Shown in pieces: positions 1 to 5,360 of a stretch of 5,914 nt of DNA; within the stretch, counting starts at the first letter, position 1; each line of letters starts with the position of its first letter. A program made the translations under genes and the position numbers. Under the pieces are notes generated by a model that saw nothing but the letters and a program-made list of their open reading frames with translations, was not told the origin of the DNA and made no database searches. This stretch comes from an uncultured archaeon (GTDB taxonomy: Archaea > Thermoproteota > CALKCG01 > B24), in the NCBI GenBank assembly GCA_938082915.1, contig CALKCG010000123.1, forward strand, positions 1 to 5,914, in the 5' to 3' direction.

Positions 1-1
1 G

Positions 2-295
2 GCTGGCGAACTCGCCGACATTAAAATATTCTTAACCGCTTCGAACGACGTTAGATTTAAACGGTTGGCTAGACGTGAAGGTAAGTCTATTGAGGAGGTG
101 ACTAGAGAAACGTTGCAGAGGGAGGCTAATGATAGGTTTAGATATCGTCAGTTTTACGGTATAGATTTTCAAAACCTCTATATATATGATATTGTGTTGA
201 ATACCGATAGACTTCCAGTGCTGTCCGTTTTCAAGATTTTGAAAACATTAATAGATGAGTATGTCAAACTTAAAACCAAGCGGTCATCCGAGTAA
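2..295 (+). CDS. cmk: Cytidylate kinase, C-terminal part (5' end outside window)
   Basis: Phosphorylates CMP and dCMP with ATP in pyrimidine nucleotide salvage, in the cytoplasm. The frame is open from base 2 to the TAA at 293-295 and gives 97 residues, so the P-loop half of the enzyme is missing off the left edge. Visible archaeal Cmk features are the IKIFLTAS strand, the Arg-rich stretch FKRLARREGKS with the lid-type arginines, and the conserved tail RYRQFYGIDFQNLYIYD followed by IVLNTDRL. I recognised the family from these blocks. The first ATG-like start in this frame (65) is internal: the frame is already Cmk-like before it. eL14 follows 19 nt downstream and then cbf5, which is the usual archaeal order, so the three are probably one transcript. 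Confidence 0.88.
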   Translation, partial: AGELADIKIFLTASNDVRFKRLARREGKSIEEVTRETLQREANDRFRYRQFYGIDFQNLYIYDIVLNTDRLPVLSVFKILKTLIDEYVKLKTKRSSE

Positions 296-314
296 AAAGG
301 ATGGGGGTTTACAT

Positions 315-602
315 ATGATAGAAGTAGGTCGAGTTTGCGTTAAAACCATGGGTAGAGAAGCGGGTAAAAAATGCGTTGTAGTTGACATAATAGATGAGAA
401 GTTTGTTTTAATAACCGGGCCTAAATCGGTCAGCGGAGTTAAAAGGAGAAGAGCAAACATTAAGCATGTAGAGCCTACCCCCTACAAACTGGAAATAGCT
501 AGAGGTGCTACTGACGATGAAGTAGTAAAGGCGATTGAGAAAGCTGGGCTGCGAGAATTATTTGAAAAGCCTTTAAAGCCTGAGAGGAGGATCGTTGTTT
601 GA
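315..602 (+). CDS. rpl14e: Large-subunit ribosomal protein eL14 (L14e)
   Basis: Structural protein of the archaeal/eukaryotic-type 50S subunit. It has 95 residues, the usual size for archaeal eL14. It starts with the KOW-like beta domain (IEVGRVCVKTMGREAGKKC, then VVVDIIDEKFVLITGP at about 2-36), followed by the basic KRRRANIKHVEP segment (43-54) and a short helical C-terminus. The ATG at 315 fits the family start; an in-frame ATG at 255 would add 20 unlike residues and overlap cmk, so I reject it. A G-rich stretch (GGGGGT, 304-309) lies upstream at ribosome-binding distance. The stop TGA (600-602) shares bases with the TTG start of cbf5 (599-601), so the two are translationally coupled. Function is assigned from sequence resemblance and gene order. 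Confidence 0.93.
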   Translation: MIEVGRVCVKTMGREAGKKCVVVDIIDEKFVLITGPKSVSGVKRRRANIKHVEPTPYKLEIARGATDDEVVKAIEKAGLRELFEKPLKPERRIVV

Positions 603-1601
603 GACTTCAACCCCCTTGGGAGGTTAAAAGAGAAGTCCTCTACAAAACCTTTGAAGAGACAGATGAAGCATATGGCAAACCGCCTTGGAAGAGAACCATA
701 GACGAATATCTAGAATACGGAGTTATCGTGTTAGATAAGCCAGCCGGTCCTACGAGCCACGATGTGACAGCCACCGTTAAGAGGATTATTGGTGCTAAGA
801 AAGCCGGTCACGGGGGGACTCTAGAGCCTTCTTCGGAGAAATCCTCCCGCTACCGGTGTACTGCCAATAGCGTTAAATGAAGCTACAAAAGTTCTCCAGG
901 TTTTATTGTCTGGAGGCAAGGAGTACGTATGCGTAATGAAGCTTCACGACGACGTTTCTGAAAGTAAGATTAGGGAAATTGCTGAAGAATTCCAGGGCGA
1001 TATCTACCAGAAGCCTCCTTTAAGGTCTTCTGTTAAAAAAGCCCTTAGAACTAGAAGCATCTACTACATAGATATACTTGAAGTCGATAAGCGTTATGTG
1101 CTACTGAGAGTTGGCTGTCAAGCAGGCACATACATTAGAAAACTGGTGCATGATATGGGTGAGGTTCTAGGGTCTGGAGCACACATGAGAGAGCTTCGAA
1201 GAACTAGAGTTGGTCCCTTCAGTGAGGATAGAGGTTTAACAACGTTGAGAGATTTAGCCGAAGTTGTTGGAGCGTATAAGGCTGGAGATGAGAAAATACT
1301 TAAGTCTATAGTTCAGCCTGTTGAAGAAGCTATTGCTTTAATACCGAAAGTTTGGATTCGAGATACAGCCGTCAATGCTATATGTCATGGTGCAGATCTA
1401 GCATTACCAGGTATTGTAAGCTTAAACTCTGGCATAGAAGTTGACGATTTAGTCGCCATATTCACCCTCAAAGGTGAACTCGTAGCTCTAGGTAAAGCTT
1501 TAATGACCAGTGAAGAAATACTTGAAAGAGAAAAAGGTATAGCTGTTAAAACTGAAAGAGTAATAATGAAACCTGATACCTATCCTAAAGCATGGAAGTA
1601 A
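599..1601 (+). CDS. cbf5: Cbf5/TruB-type tRNA and rRNA pseudouridine synthase, interrupted by a 16-nt BHB intron
   Basis: Catalytic subunit of the H/ACA ribonucleoprotein (with Nop10, Gar1 and L7Ae). It isomerises uridine to pseudouridine in rRNA and can also act on tRNA U55. Exons 599-824 and 841-1601 join to 328 residues, the normal family length. Blocks in order: archaeal N-terminal extension (1-40), GVIVLDKPAGPTSHDV (41-56), motif GHGGTLDP with catalytic Asp76, YQKPPLRSSVK (131-141), QAGTYIRKL (169-177), MRELRRTRVG (191-200), and a C-terminal PUA domain (about 244-328). The Asp76 codon is split by the intron. Unspliced, the frame has Glu at this place and ends at 880 after 93 residues. 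The TTG start at 599 is supported by GAGGAGG at 584-590, 8 nt upstream, and by PPWEVKRE, a typical archaeal Cbf5 beginning. The other reading is a frameshifted gene; the BHB fold makes that unlikely. Confidence 0.93.
811..849 (+). other. Bulge-helix-bulge splicing motif around the cbf5 intron
   Basis: The outer exon helix is 8 bp: 811-818 (CGGGGGGA) pairs with 842-849 (TCCTCCCG), with one G-U pair (815/845). The 3' bulge is AAA (839-841), with the cut after 840. The central 4-bp helix is 819-822 (CTCT) with 835-838 (GGAG), the inner pair being U-G. The 5' bulge is AGA (823-825), with the cut after 824. The intron interior (826-834) offers only one closing pair, G826-C834, with a 7-nt loop. 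Two 3-nt bulges separated by exactly 4 bp match the canonical geometry recognised by archaeal splicing endonuclease. Confidence 0.85.
825..840 (+). other. Predicted archaeal pre-mRNA intron in cbf5 (16 nt)
   Basis: The upstream frame (phase of 599) carries GHGGTL up to 823. The downstream frame carries ATGVLPIALNEATKVL from 849 in another phase. Removing 16 nt (agccttcttcggagaa) joins G824 to A841-T842 as GAT and gives GGTLDPPATGVLPIAL, the expected continuous motif. Because A825 and A841 are identical, cutting one base later (826-841) gives the same mRNA; the BHB geometry favours 825-840. Such introns are cut by the tRNA splicing endonuclease and joined by the RNA ligase of tRNA splicing, which is established for cbf5 of several crenarchaea. 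Splicing itself is not shown by the sequence. Confidence 0.85.
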
Positions 1602-1605
1602 CTCT

Positions 1606-2715
1606 TCAGAAAGATTTTAGTCCACTTTTAAGCTTATCCATAAGCCTATCGTAATCTTCTCTATTAACAGGTATGTCAACGGTTTTACCCGTGAAATTCG
1701 ACAAAATAATTGCATAAACTATTTCAAGAGACCATATGCTGTCTTCACCGGAAGCTAGAGGCTTTTTGCCGTATTTAACGGCTTCGGCGAAATCTCTAAT
1801 TATCTCGCTATGCCCCCCCCTCCCTTCTACGTTTACCTCTCTCCAGCTTGCCTTCGGCCTGCCCCACGGCTCTTTAGAAGTTCTAATATGCGTTTCAACG
1901 TCTGGTTCAGCTACGCCGATTCTCAATTGTGATCCAAAATCTAGAATAACCTTGCCTTTAGTTCCGCTTACAACCATCCTATCAAATTGGGGACTATCGA
2001 CTAAACTCACTTGAACTGTTGCATGACAGTTGTTTTCAAAAACCAATGTCGCACTAGCTAAGTCTTCAACTTCAATATCATGAAGCTTCGTATCTATGAA
2101 GCCTGCCACCCTCTTAGGCTTCCCTAGAAGCCAGCACATCGCGTCTAAGTGGTGGATCGTTTGATTTATTAAGACGCCAGCTCCCGAAGTCCTCCAGTTT
2201 TTACGCCATGGAGAATCTTCATAGTAGAGTTGAGTACGGTAGTTTGCAACTTCAAGTGTAGCTCTGAGCAACTTACCTAGCTCCCCAGTCTCCACCATAC
2301 TTTTTACGATTTTCAAAGCTGGGTTTGTCCTATACGTAAAAGCTACTCCAAGCTTAAGACCCCTGGCTTTAGCCTTCTCAATCATTTCATCGGCTTCTCT
2401 AACCGTTATCGCCATGTGCTTCTCAACTAAAACGTGCTTACCAGCGTCTAAAGCATCTAGAGTCATTGGATGGTGTAGAAAGTGTGGAGTACATATGCAT
2501 ACTACATCTAAGTCTTCAAGCATAATGAGTGCTCTATAGTCTGTAAACCATTTAACCCCATATTTTTCTCCAATGTTTCTAGCAAGTTCCTCAACAATGT
2601 CGCATACCGCTAACAGCTCTGCACTTTCACATTTCTTTATAGCTTCTATATGTGTCATCCCTATACCTTTAAGACCTATGACTCCAAACTTCACCTTCTC
2701 CACTTTGAGAAACAC
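1606..2715 (-). CDS. Gfo/Idh/MocA-family NAD(P)-dependent oxidoreductase
   Basis: Cytosolic dehydrogenase of the glucose-fructose oxidoreductase/inositol dehydrogenase family; substrate not known. 369 residues, usual length. The N-terminal Rossmann fold has GLKGIG (14-19), and Asp39 ends the second strand, which suggests NAD preference. CTPHFLHH follows at 75-82, then the catalytic-lysine motif as EKH (98-100) instead of the usual EKP. The C-terminal sheet domain carries SGAG, then LINQTIHHLD (182-191). Asn184 sits where the inositol dehydrogenases have the catalytic Asp, and His188 matches the conserved His; this NQxIHxxD form occurs in a large subgroup. The start is GTG at 2715; GTG codons at 2703 and 2694 are alternatives, as no clear ribosome-binding site exists. 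A TATA-like element about 26 nt upstream suits a leaderless start. It lies 83 nt behind inositol-phosphate synthase on the same strand, hinting at an inositol or sugar role. Its stop is 4 nt from the convergent cbf5 stop. Confidence 0.9.
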   Translation of the reverse strand: MFLKVEKVKFGVIGLKGIGMTHIEAIKKCESAELLAVCDIVEELARNIGEKYGVKWFTDYRALIMLEDLDVVCICTPHFLHHPMTLDALDAGKHVLVEKHMAITVREADEMIEKAKARGLKLGVAFTYRTNPALKIVKSMVETGELGKLLRATLEVANYRTQLYYEDSPWRKNWRTSGAGVLINQTIHHLDAMCWLLGKPKRVAGFIDTKLHDIEVEDLASATLVFENNCHATVQVSLVDSPQFDRMVVSGTKGKVILDFGSQLRIGVAEPDVETHIRTSKEPWGRPKASWREVNVEGRGGHSEIIRDFAEAVKYGKKPLASGEDSIWSLEIVYAIILSNFTGKTVDIPVNREDYDRLMDKLKSGLKSF

Positions 2716-2733
2716 CCATTATCCACTTCTAAC

Positions 2734-2762
2734 TTAAAAGCTTTTAAACTATTCTAGAATAG
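2734..2762 (-). promoter_or_regulatory. Promoter region with two tandem 14-bp palindromes upstream of the oxidoreductase gene
   Basis: TTAAAAGCTTTTAA (2734-2747) is a perfect palindrome and contains the TATA-like TTTAAAAG read on the - strand (about 2741-2748). Its centre lies close to 26 nt from the GTG start, consistent with a leaderless transcript. Overlapping the outer edge of the TATA box is a second perfect 14-bp palindrome, CTATTCTAGAATAG (2749-2762), on the side where TFB binds and where archaeal regulators often act. The palindromes are seen directly; promoter and operator roles are inferred. Confidence 0.5.
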
Positions 2763-2798
2763 CCACGGTACTATTGCATGTGTTTGAATAAACTTTTC

Positions 2799-3977
2799 TT
2801 AAAACATACTCTGTTGAACGTTTAACTGCCTCCTACCAGCTATGGTTTTAATAAACGATATTAGTCTTTCAAAGGCAAGTATTCGAGCTATGTTTTTTGA
2901 ATTTGGAGGTCCTGGCTTTTTCATGTAGAAAGCATTAATATCATATATTGTTCCATAGATACCGGCGTTTAAAGCCAATTTAGCAAGCCTCACAAGGTCA
3001 ACGATGTAACCAGCTAACGCTGGGCTATCGTTTATCCGCATGTTGACTATGATTTCGTCTTTAACATCGTTAAACGAAGTATATTCTATATATATTGAGA
3101 CAAATTTTTTATCACCTAGAGAGCTTAGGAAACCCGTAGGCCTAATGTAGCTAGGCGTATAATAGCCTAGTATATCTTCAACTATACTGCTCTTCGTGTA
3201 CTCTTTAGCTCTACTCCTCTTCTCATCGAGTAGAGATTTGAAGTCGCTATTTCCACCTATATTCAGTTGAACTACGCCAAGTACCCTTCTATTTCTCTCC
3301 CTGAGGTGCTCCAGTATGTCTGCTGTAAGAGGTGTTGCACCAGTTGCCCCGTCATCGCCTAAAACAAGTCCTCCAAACTTCTCAGCCGCTGAAACATATG
3401 CGTAATCGTTTGCTATGGGGGTTGGTATTAAATTCACGTAGGAAAGCGGCTTCCCCTCTTCCATAAGTTTTAAAGCCAAATATGCGTAGAGTTGTGATGG
3501 AGTAAGCTTTCTCTCTATAACCGCTTTTTCCAAGAACCTATACTCGTTGAATGGCTCAGCATACTGAGTGGTTGTAGCATCCACTATTACATCTGGCTCT
3601 GTCTTTCTAATAAACTCGTACATTTCCTCTACGGAGCGTTGGAAGCTTCCCCCATAATCTAGCGAACCCACTGGGAAAAGCTCTTTAACAAACCCCATTT
3701 CTATCCCTGGGTAGACAACTACGCCTTTAAGTGTATGCGGTACATTCCTAAGCTTGTAAAACTTTCTCGCAACGTCGTACATTGTTTTCCCAACTTTTCT
3801 AGCGTCAACATCAACGCATGCTACAACCTTAATATCATTGATATCCACGCCAATATCGAAACTTGCCAACGGCACTCCGTACGGATTAATTTCACCTCTT
3901 TTCAACCTTTCAAGACCAACCGTAAAGAAGGTAGTTACATAACCTGCTCCAAGTACTAACGTTTTCACTTCAGGCAA
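2799..3977 (-). CDS. ino1: myo-Inositol-1-phosphate synthase
   Basis: Converts D-glucose 6-phosphate to 1L-myo-inositol 1-phosphate using tightly bound NAD; the product feeds archaeal phosphoinositide lipids and, in some hyperthermophiles, di-inositol phosphate solutes. From the TTG at 3977 it has 392 residues, typical for archaeal enzymes. It has a Rossmann GAGYV (10-14), the hallmark GDDGATGATP (207-216), LNIGGNSDF (238-246), KEYTKSS (Lys258, Lys262), GDKKF (Lys290), RINDSPALAG (about 314-322) and FYMKKPGP (Lys353). Their spacing matches my memory of the active-site lysines of the Archaeoglobus fulgidus enzyme. An in-frame ATG at 4091 would add 38 residues that are not family-like and would run through the TATA box; GAGGGG (3984-3989), 6 nt before the TTG, decides the start. 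The oxidoreductase gene follows 83 nt downstream. Confidence 0.93.
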   Translation of the reverse strand: MPEVKTLVLGAGYVTTFFTVGLERLKRGEINPYGVPLASFDIGVDINDIKVVACVDVDARKVGKTMYDVARKFYKLRNVPHTLKGVVVYPGIEMGFVKELFPVGSLDYGGSFQRSVEEMYEFIRKTEPDVIVDATTTQYAEPFNEYRFLEKAVIERKLTPSQLYAYLALKLMEEGKPLSYVNLIPTPIANDYAYVSAAEKFGGLVLGDDGATGATPLTADILEHLRERNRRVLGVVQLNIGGNSDFKSLLDEKRSRAKEYTKSSIVEDILGYYTPSYIRPTGFLSSLGDKKFVSIYIEYTSFNDVKDEIIVNMRINDSPALAGYIVDLVRLAKLALNAGIYGTIYDINAFYMKKPGPPNSKNIARILAFERLISFIKTIAGRRQLNVQQSMF

Positions 3978-3983
3978 ATCTAA

Positions 3984-4027
3984 CCCCTCAAATATTTTAT
4001 AATCATAAAATATTTTACATATATAAA
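3984..4027 (-). promoter_or_regulatory. TATA box and ribosome-binding site of the inositol-phosphate synthase gene
   Basis: TTTATATA (4027-4020 on the - strand) lies in a very AT-rich stretch. Transcription would start about 26 nt on, near 3997. A 20-nt leader would then carry GAGGGG (3989-3984), with 6 nt to the TTG codon at 3977. Promoter, leader and binding site agree with each other, which is the main argument against the longer reading frame from 4091. Confidence 0.6.
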
Positions 4028-4105
4028 AATGTTTTGAATAGATCTTAGAAACACGATGGAAAAGAGAGCCATCTAGCTTACTTTTCCCCATAGCATTCTT
4101 TCAGT

Positions 4106-4140
4106 CTCAAGCCCATTAGAGTCGTGGGGTTTACTTTGAG
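4106..4140. repeat. Hairpin between the zinc-ribbon-like frame and the inositol-phosphate synthase promoter
   Basis: Two nested perfect pairings: CTCAA (4106-4110) with TTGAG (4136-4140), and CCCA (4112-4115) with TGGG (4125-4128), loop 9 nt, with an asymmetric internal loop of 1 and 7 nt. It starts 17 nt past the stop of the small upstream frame on the - strand. It could be a 3'-end structure of that transcript, or chance; there is no run of T after it on the - strand. Confidence 0.25.
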
Positions 4141-4157
4141 CTGAAGTCGAACAGTCT

Positions 4158-4403
4158 TTATGCACAAACGTCTCTTATGGTCTTTGCAACTCCATATTTC
4201 CGTTTCAAACTCTCCAACTCCTTCCTTCTACTTTTAAGCTCAGGGTCGATGACGCATAATGCTTCAAACACTAGACAGCCAAGGCATTTAGAGTATATGA
4301 ACTTAAAACTTCTTCCAACACCTCTAATCCTCCAACACTTCACACAGAAATGTCAAAGGAGGACATCCCTAACTCTGCTTGGCTTCGGTTTGTACTTCTC
4401 CAT
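4158..4403 (-). pseudogene. Small zinc-ribbon-like protein frame with an in-frame TGA
   Basis: From the ATG at 4403 the frame reads MEKYKPKPSRVRDVLL, a TGA as codon 17 (4355-4353), then HFCVKCWR onward to the TAA at 4158; 81 codons in all. Past the TGA it has C20-x2-C23 and C40-x2-C43 (CVKC and CLGC, 16 residues apart), the layout of a zinc ribbon, then a charged helical tail (DPELKSRRKELESLKRKYG). A GTG at 4343 would give 61 residues but loses Cys20 and has no ribosome-binding site, so the intact knuckle argues that coding begins above the TGA. The frame also stays open upstream to about 4465 without a start codon. Family not recognised. It is either a decayed gene, a sequencing error, or a recoded stop; I cannot tell which. 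Confidence 0.4.
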
Positions 4404-4529
4404 CGAATTTCCATTAAATTTATATGGATTTTCGAGTAGTCCCTCCCCTCTAGCTTTATTCTTTCACGATTTATCTAAAAAGGTGCTTGAAATATAGAAA
4501 GCTTATGAGTTTAGCCGTGGGTAGTTTCT

Positions 4530-4571
4530 GCTGAGAGTTCTTGTAACAGTTTTCCACTGTTTTTCCTCAGC
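4530..4571. repeat. Nested inverted repeat (possible structured RNA or terminator-like hairpin)
   Basis: Outer arms GCTGAG (4530-4535) and CTCAGC (4566-4571) are perfect complements. Inside them AACAGT (4545-4550) and ACTGTT (4556-4561) form a perfect 6-bp stem with a 5-nt loop (TTTCC; GGAAA on the - strand). The unpaired sides are 9 and 4 nt. On the + strand the inner hairpin is followed by a short T run, but no + strand gene ends nearby. The shape is loosely like a guide-RNA hairpin, but no ACA box or kink-turn is seen. Confidence 0.35.
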
Positions 4572-4636
4572 TCTAGTGCCTTTGAAAACTTTGTTATACG
4601 CCTCTACTTCGCTTTAAACCTTCGTCTACAGCAGTT

Positions 4637-4646
4637 AATTTTAAAT
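4637..4646 (+). promoter_or_regulatory. TATA-like element
   Basis: AATTTTAAATGC-type sequence about 39 nt before the ATG at 4680, predicting a transcription start near 4667 and a short leader containing GTTGAGG just before the ATG. It suggests a + strand transcript in this otherwise gene-poor stretch. Confidence 0.35.
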
Positions 4647-4679
4647 GCTTTTTGACCTAATATCTTGTAGGTGTTGAGG

Positions 4680-4751
4680 ATGAGCAAGTGTAAATCTAGG
4701 AAGAGTGTGAAGAAGGAAGGGCGGAAGGAAAAGCAAGAGGTAAAGCAGTGA
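4680..4751 (+). CDS. Possible 23-residue basic peptide
   Basis: ATG to TGA reads MSKCKSRKSVKKEGRKEKQE then VKQ: 23 residues, 10 of them Lys or Arg, with one Cys. The strand is strongly purine-rich, as in coding strands of many thermophiles, and a TATA-like element lies upstream. The GAGG motif directly abuts the ATG, which is too close for a good ribosome-binding site. I do not recognise a family. It may be a real microprotein, the start of a transcript for a small RNA, or chance. Confidence 0.22.
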   Translation: MSKCKSRKSVKKEGRKEKQEVKQ

Positions 4752-4865
4752 AGGATGGTCGTCGTTCCTCCTATGTATTTTTAAATCTTCGGAAGAATAC
4801 CTGAATACTTTTCCATTCTCATTTTTCTCCTTCAAGCTGTATAAGCCAAGTCATCCAGTAAAGCT

Positions 4866-5360
4866 CTATCGGTCTATATCTCCGCATGCTAAAGCAACCT
4901 CTTCGGCTTTCCTTATAAACTCCATATCGTCGTTTACGGGCTTCAACCCAGTTTTAACTAGAATATAGTTTACGACTCTTTTAACGATGTTATCAGACAT
5001 AACAGTACCTACACCGCCTACCATCCTCAAATACTGGAAAGTTATTAATCCAACTCCTTTAATCCTGCTGATGGGTCCCCTCCTCCAATTTTCAAGTTTA
5101 GCGTCTCCCGCCCAAGCTCTAAGAGCTAATTTATCATAATCGCTTATGGTTGAAAGATAAGAGGCTACACTCTTCGTAATAACCCATGACCTCTCACTCC
5201 TCCACACCCATATCAACTTATCAATATCTGCATTGACAAGCTTTTTAAGGTTCTTTATTGTTCCAGTTTCAACAAACCCTTTTCTAAACTCTTCAACTTT
5301 CGGAACAACTGCTGTAAGATAGTTTAAACTTATCGACGTAAAGGCCGCGTCAACAACCAT
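4866..5360 (-). CDS. Helix-hairpin-helix protein, HhH-GPD-like, function unknown
   Basis: From the ATG at 5360 this gives 164 mostly helical residues. The clearest block is PISRIKGVGLITFQYLRMVGG (about 96-116), a helix-hairpin-helix with the IKGVG turn, followed by VMSDNIVKRVVNY. That layout resembles endonuclease III/HhH-GPD glycosylases, where LPGVG is followed by a VDTHV-type catalytic Asp. Asp123 could be the counterpart, but the usual catalytic Lys and iron-sulfur cysteines are not evident. So DNA binding is a fair inference and base-excision activity is not shown. The start is doubtful: the same frame stays open upstream for 28 codons and reads like protein (HCERCLRTERWSGSVVL directly before the Met) but offers no start codon. 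See the separate entry for 5361-5500. It follows fen1 on the same strand, so a DNA-repair setting is possible. Confidence 0.65.
   Translation of the reverse strand: MVVDAAFTSISLNYLTAVVPKVEEFRKGFVETGTIKNLKKLVNADIDKLIWVWRSERSWVITKSVASYLSTISDYDKLALRAWAGDAKLENWRRGPISRIKGVGLITFQYLRMVGGVGTVMSDNIVKRVVNYILVKTGLKPVNDDMEFIRKAEEVALACGDIDR

Larger units (their letters stand above)
4404..4865. other. Non-coding stretch with scattered signals
   Basis: No convincing protein longer than about 25 residues is seen on either strand. The 64-residue frame on the - strand (4641-4835) reads as Leu/Pro-rich because it is the complement of a purine-rich stretch. What the stretch does hold is listed separately: a nested inverted repeat near 4530-4571, a TATA-like element near 4637, and a 23-codon Lys-rich frame at 4680. 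No tRNA, rRNA or clear C/D-box RNA was found by eye. Confidence 0.5.

Noticed and set aside
599..880. cbf5 as a pseudogene or as two separate genes (599-880 and 906-1601)
   Set aside because: Removal of 16 nt bounded by a canonical BHB fold restores a full-length protein with all catalytic motifs; decay would not produce this coincidence.
4107..4160. SECIS element for selenocysteine at the TGA of the small zinc-ribbon-like frame
   Set aside because: A hairpin exists at 4106-4140 downstream of the stop, but I could not match the conserved archaeal SECIS internal-loop pattern, and the lineage is not expected to use selenocysteine.
4340..4372. Intron removing the TGA of the zinc-ribbon-like frame (TCCTCC pairs with GGAGGA around it)
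   Set aside because: The 6-bp pairing is uninterrupted where a 3' bulge should be, and excision would remove the cysteine knuckle that makes the frame look real.
4177..4497. 106-residue frame on the + strand
   Set aside because: Lies opposite the zinc-ribbon-like frame, has no family-like motif and runs through non-coding AT-rich sequence.
4641..4835. 64-residue Leu/Pro-rich frame on the - strand, perhaps a membrane peptide
   Set aside because: Its hydrophobic core is the complement of a purine-rich + strand stretch; TTG start, no family, no promoter of note. Likely a shadow.
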